Origin: Flavobacterium seoulense
GTDB lineage: Bacteria; Bacteroidota; Bacteroidia; Flavobacteriales; Flavobacteriaceae
Assembly (NCBI RefSeq): GCF_000695795.1
Contig: NZ_JNCA01000024.1
Coordinates: forward strand, 1 to 64,000
Direction of reading: 5' to 3'
Length of the DNA stretch: 64,000 nt
Translations under genes and position numbers: made by a program
Shown here: one piece after another, positions 61,047-64,000 of the stretch
Layout of the letters: every line of letters begins with the position of its first letter
How positions within the stretch are numbered: position 1 is the first letter of the stretch
The notes under the pieces: model-generated
Databases searched by the model: none
Seen by the model: the letters and a program-made list of their open reading frames with translations, nothing else
Told to the model about the DNA's origin: nothing

Positions 61047-61823
61047 TTATTGAGATAATCCTATCAATCCATCAACAGTAGCGCCTTCTGGAGTATTCTC
61101 ATAGTTCTCTTTAATATCTGTAAAATATTTCAAAGCTTCTTCTTTTTTTCCTAATGCCAAAGCTGTTTTTCCTGCTTTCAATAAGAAACGAGGCGTTGTA
61201 AAATCATTTTTATTTGATTCAGCCGCTTTTACATAATTTTCTAAAGCTTCTTTAGGTTGCTTGTTTTCAGAATAAGCATCACCAATAGCTCCTTTTGCCA
61301 AAGCACTCAATACAATATCATCCGATTTGAATTTGCTTAAATAATCAATAGCTTCAGTATATTTTCCAGTGTTTAAGTAAGCAACACCAGCATAATAATT
61401 AGCTAAATTTCCTGCCGAAGTTCCTGAATATTCACTTGCAATTTTAACGAATCCAAATTTCCCTTCAGAACCATTTAATGCTAATTTGTACAATGAATCA
61501 CTTGCAACACCATTAGCTGCTTGTTCAAAATTTTGTTGAGCAACAAACATTTCGCTGGCTGCTTCATCCTCTTTAGGGCCGGCAACAAATTTTTGATAAG
61601 CTACATAACCTACAGTAAATAAAGCGATGGCTCCTACTATACCAATAATAATTTTTTGATTTTTAGCAACCCAGTCTTCCGTTTTTGATGCAGTTTCGTC
61701 TAATTTAGAAAAAACCTCAGCTGTTGTACTGTTTTTTTCATCAATTACTACTTGTTCTTCAACTGCTTCTTTTACTTCTTTTTCTTTTGGTGCTTTATAT
61801 CCTCTTTTATTATATGTAGCCAT
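61047..61823 (-). CDS. TPR membrane protein (YfgM-like)
   Basis: A 258-residue protein with a short N-terminal cytosolic segment, one membrane helix (about 58-77, IIIGIVGAIALFTVGYVAY) and TPR repeats at the C-terminus (about 100-250, e.g. YAGVAYLNTGKYTEAIDYLSKF, GDAYSENKQPKEALENYVKAAES). It resembles YfgM/ancillary SecYEG proteins. It is divergent from recF and transcribed toward ribH. Confidence 0.85.
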   Translation of the reverse strand: MATYNKRGYKAPKEKEVKEAVEEQVVIDEKNSTTAEVFSKLDETASKTEDWVAKNQKIIIGIVGAIALFTVGYVAYQKFVAGPKEDEAASEMFVAQQNFEQAANGVASDSLYKLALNGSEGKFGFVKIASEYSGTSAGNLANYYAGVAYLNTGKYTEAIDYLSKFKSDDIVLSALAKGAIGDAYSENKQPKEALENYVKAAESNKNDFTTPRFLLKAGKTALALGKKEEALKYFTDIKENYENTPEGATVDGLIGLSQ

Positions 61824-62069
61824 TTAAAAATAATTTAGTGAACCGCAAAAATAAAATTTTTATTCAAACCCACACATAAAAACTGATATTTTATATCTAA
61901 ATCGAAAATATTTTTATTTTGCCTTTTTTTCTATAAATTCAATCGTAAACTTTTTAACATAGAAAAGCACCAAAAGTCTTTTATATGGATATTTTTCAAT
62001 AATTTGCGGTCGTTTTTAAAATCACCAACAAAAACAGCAAATACCTCAATTCCAGCAGACCTTACAACA

Positions 62070-63149
62070 ATGTATCTAAAAAAAATTTCGTTATTCAATT
62101 ATAAAAATTTTTCAGAAGCCAATTTTGAATTCGATGGCAAAATCATCTGTTTTGTAGGTAAAAATGGAATTGGGAAAACCAATGTTTTAGATGCTATTTA
62201 CCATCTGTCTTACGGAAAAAGCTATTTCAATCCGCTGGCAGTTCAAAACATTAAACACGGCGAAGAGTTTTTTGTAATTGATGCCGAATTTATCAAAAAC
62301 GAAAGAAGCGAACAGCTGGTTTGCAGCCTGAAAAAAGGACAAAAAAAAGTATTAAAACGTAACGGAAAAGCTTACGACAAATTCTCAGATCATATTGGAT
62401 TTATTCCGCTGGTTATTATTTCTCCCGCCGACAGGGATTTAATTATTGAAGGCAGTGAAACCCGCCGAAAGTTTATTGATAGTATCATATCCCAACTCGA
62501 CGCGCAATATTTACAGCAATTGATTCAATACCAAAAAGTAATGAGTCAGCGTAATGCTTTATTGAAATATTTTGCTTTGAATCATGTTTTTGACAATGAC
62601 ACGCTTTCTATATATAATGAGCAACTCGACGATTTTGGGAAATACATTTTCGAAAAGAGGAAAGCATTCATTGCCGAGTTTATTCCTATTTTTAACGAAC
62701 ATCATCATGCTATTACAGGTTCACAGGAATCGGTTCAATTAGTATATGAAAGTCATTTGTTCGAAAAAGATTTATTGACACTTTTACAGGAAAACATCAA
62801 TAAAGACAGAGCTTTACATTACACCAGCATGGGAATTCACAAGGACGATTTGTCTTTTGAGATTGACAATCATCCTATCAAGAAATTTGGTTCTCAAGGT
62901 CAGCAAAAATCCTTTTTAATTGCTTTAAAACTAGCTCAATTTGAATTCCTAAAAAAACAAAGTGGCGTAAAACCTATACTTTTATTTGATGATATTTTTG
63001 ATAAACTAGACGAAACCCGTGTTGCTAAAATTGTCGAAATGGTCAATTCAGATACTTTTGGACAACTTTTTATTTCAGACACCCATCCGGAACGCACCGA
63101 AGCCATTGTAAAATCAACATTACAATCTTATAAGATATTCAACTTATAA
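62070..63149 (+). CDS. recF: DNA replication/repair protein RecF
   Basis: A 359-residue ABC/SMC-like ATPase that loads RecA at gapped DNA. I start at 62070 ([21 protein letters not shown]); 22 codons upstream (from 62004) are also open but are not family-like. Walker [15 protein letters not shown], signature segment [15 protein letters not shown] and the Walker B/D-loop [14 protein letters not shown]. It follows the conserved order mutL-ribH-TPR-recF. Confidence 0.92.
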   Translation: MYLKKISLFNYKNFSEANFEFDGKIICFVGKNGIGKTNVLDAIYHLSYGKSYFNPLAVQNIKHGEEFFVIDAEFIKNERSEQLVCSLKKGQKKVLKRNGKAYDKFSDHIGFIPLVIISPADRDLIIEGSETRRKFIDSIISQLDAQYLQQLIQYQKVMSQRNALLKYFALNHVFDNDTLSIYNEQLDDFGKYIFEKRKAFIAEFIPIFNEHHHAITGSQESVQLVYESHLFEKDLLTLLQENINKDRALHYTSMGIHKDDLSFEIDNHPIKKFGSQGQQKSFLIALKLAQFEFLKKQSGVKPILLFDDIFDKLDETRVAKIVEMVNSDTFGQLFISDTHPERTEAIVKSTLQSYKIFNL

Positions 63150-63199
63150 TTTTAAAAAGCTATTTTGCAAAAAATCAGAAACAGCTCATTCTAAAAACT

Positions 63200-63238
63200 T
63201 AAAAAAAGCTGTTTGAATTTTCAAACAGCTTTTTTTTA
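63200..63238. terminator. Bidirectional terminator between recF and the lipoprotein gene
   Basis: AGCTGTTTGA (63207-63216) pairs with TCAAACAGCT (63221-63230) between A- and T-runs. Confidence 0.85.
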
Positions 63239-63259
63239 AGAATATGAATAATTAGAAAA

Positions 63260-63742
63260 TTATTCTTTTATCATTCCAGTTCCAATCATTTGAAGCTTTC
63301 CTGAAATAACAATACTAGCTGTATTATTTGGAGCCGTCCTTACCGTTTCAGAATCATTTGCAACACCAATAGAAATTGTTAATTGATTGTTACTGATAAT
63401 AACTTTATCGGTAGCAATTTTAGAACTAGGCTTTTCTTGCTTTTTTATAGTTATTACATAGCTATCATCAACAGAAGAGTCAACTGTACCAGTATATTCT
63501 CTATCAACATTTAAATCTCCTTTAACTTTAATAGTAGCATTATTGCCCGATTTTAAAACTGTAACTTTCGCATTATAGATATACCCTAAAGCTGTTTGAG
63601 GATCATCAGTTACTTGAATATTTCCAGAAAATGTACCAAGATTATCTGAACCTGAGTCTGTATTAGAATCATCATCACTACTACATCCAGACAACATTAC
63701 TACCAATAGACATACAAAAATTTTACTGAGATTTTTTTTCAT
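63260..63742 (-). CDS. Lipoprotein with acidic export-type signal
   Basis: A 160-residue lipoprotein. Signal peptide MKKNLSKIFVCLLVVMLSGC (lipobox LSGC), directly followed by SSDDDSNTDSGSDN. The acidic stretch after the Cys resembles the surface-export signal of Bacteroidota lipoproteins. The rest is beta-rich (SGNIQVTDDPQTALGYIYNA, GKLQMIGTGMIKE) without a recognised domain. Confidence 0.72.
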   Translation of the reverse strand: MKKNLSKIFVCLLVVMLSGCSSDDDSNTDSGSDNLGTFSGNIQVTDDPQTALGYIYNAKVTVLKSGNNATIKVKGDLNVDREYTGTVDSSVDDSYVITIKKQEKPSSKIATDKVIISNNQLTISIGVANDSETVRTAPNNTASIVISGKLQMIGTGMIKE

Positions 63743-63905
63743 TTTTTAAAATTTTAAAATTTAACGTAATTTTTTTAATACAATTAAAACTAATAAATTT
63801 TAAATATATTGCCTGCCTTTATTAACTTTCATTAACATTACATATAAAACAAATCAAATTCTATCGTTTTTCACTATTTTTGATTTTATTAAAAATTCAA
63901 ATTTG

Positions 63906-64000
63906 ATGAAATCAAAAATCTTATTCTCAACAATATTCTTTTTCACATTATTCTTTAGTTATGCCCAAATCAAAACTGTTGAAGTCAATGCTTTCGCAAA
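63906..64000 (+). CDS. Secreted protein, partial (window edge)
   Basis: Only the first 31 codons are present: MKSKILFSTIFFFTLFFSYAQIKTVE, a signal peptide ending YAQ. The frame is open to the end of the window. Nothing can be said of the mature protein. Confidence 0.7.
   Translation, partial: MKSKILFSTIFFFTLFFSYAQIKTVEVNAFA

Overview
The window is about one third G+C and looks like a chromosome segment of a Flavobacterium or a close relative (Bacteroidota, Flavobacteriaceae). Evidence for this includes a secreted protein with a type IX secretion sorting domain, a SusC-like TonB receptor with a carboxypeptidase-regulatory domain, families confined largely to Bacteroidota (DUF4290, DUF4833, DUF5683, GIN/DUF2807), and promoters of the flavobacterial type TTG-N17-23-TANNTTTG. 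The gene orders zapA-6S RNA-rny, parA-parB-dapB-lepB and mutL-ribH-TPR-recF also fit. Most of the window is ordinary core genome.

Layout. 1-8.6 kb: a lipoprotein, a TonB receptor and an M23 peptidase, then zapA with a coiled-coil partner, a 6S RNA, rny and xerD. 8.6-13.7 kb: three small outer-membrane barrels, aroQ, a CDF metal exporter and murA, with two repeat-rich spacers. 13.7-20.3 kb: DUF4290, DUF493, recQ, fmt, HU, YqgE, an aminotransferase and a START-like protein. 20.4-24.5 kb is the accessory patch: tRNA-Met, a frameshifted integrase remnant, and a leftward operon (dioxygenase, 41-residue small protein, CDP-alcohol phosphotransferase, GtrA, DUF4833). The operon mRNA begins with a 14-codon leader that ends in seven consecutive cysteines. 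24.7-29 kb: a CPA2 antiporter, a receiver-like protein, a GNAT and a TIM barrel.

29-39 kb: a 1519-residue T9SS cargo protein, then a four-gene set (ankyrin, DUF2271, PepSY-flavodoxin-reductase, ApbE) that looks like a flavinylated, probably iron-linked electron-transfer system. 39-44 kb: DUF4442, then a PadR-PspC-GIN envelope-stress type operon. 44-48 kb: trxB, and a cobalamin-riboswitch-controlled pair (an epimerase and a short MetE-like methyltransferase) divergent from an Lrp regulator. 48-55.5 kb: tRNA-Pro, parAB, DUF5683, dapB, two tandem signal peptidases and WbqC. 55.5-64 kb: a nuclease-family protein, two rhomboids, mutL, ribH, a TPR protein, recF, a lipoprotein and a gene cut by the window edge.

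The observations most worth following up are the polycysteine leader with its operon, the B12 riboswitch ahead of the epimerase/MetE-like pair, the flavinylation motif in DUF2271 beside ApbE, the 6S RNA, the Cys-to-Asp MurA, the altered MutL endonuclease motif, and a gene-conversion-like tract between the two lepB genes.
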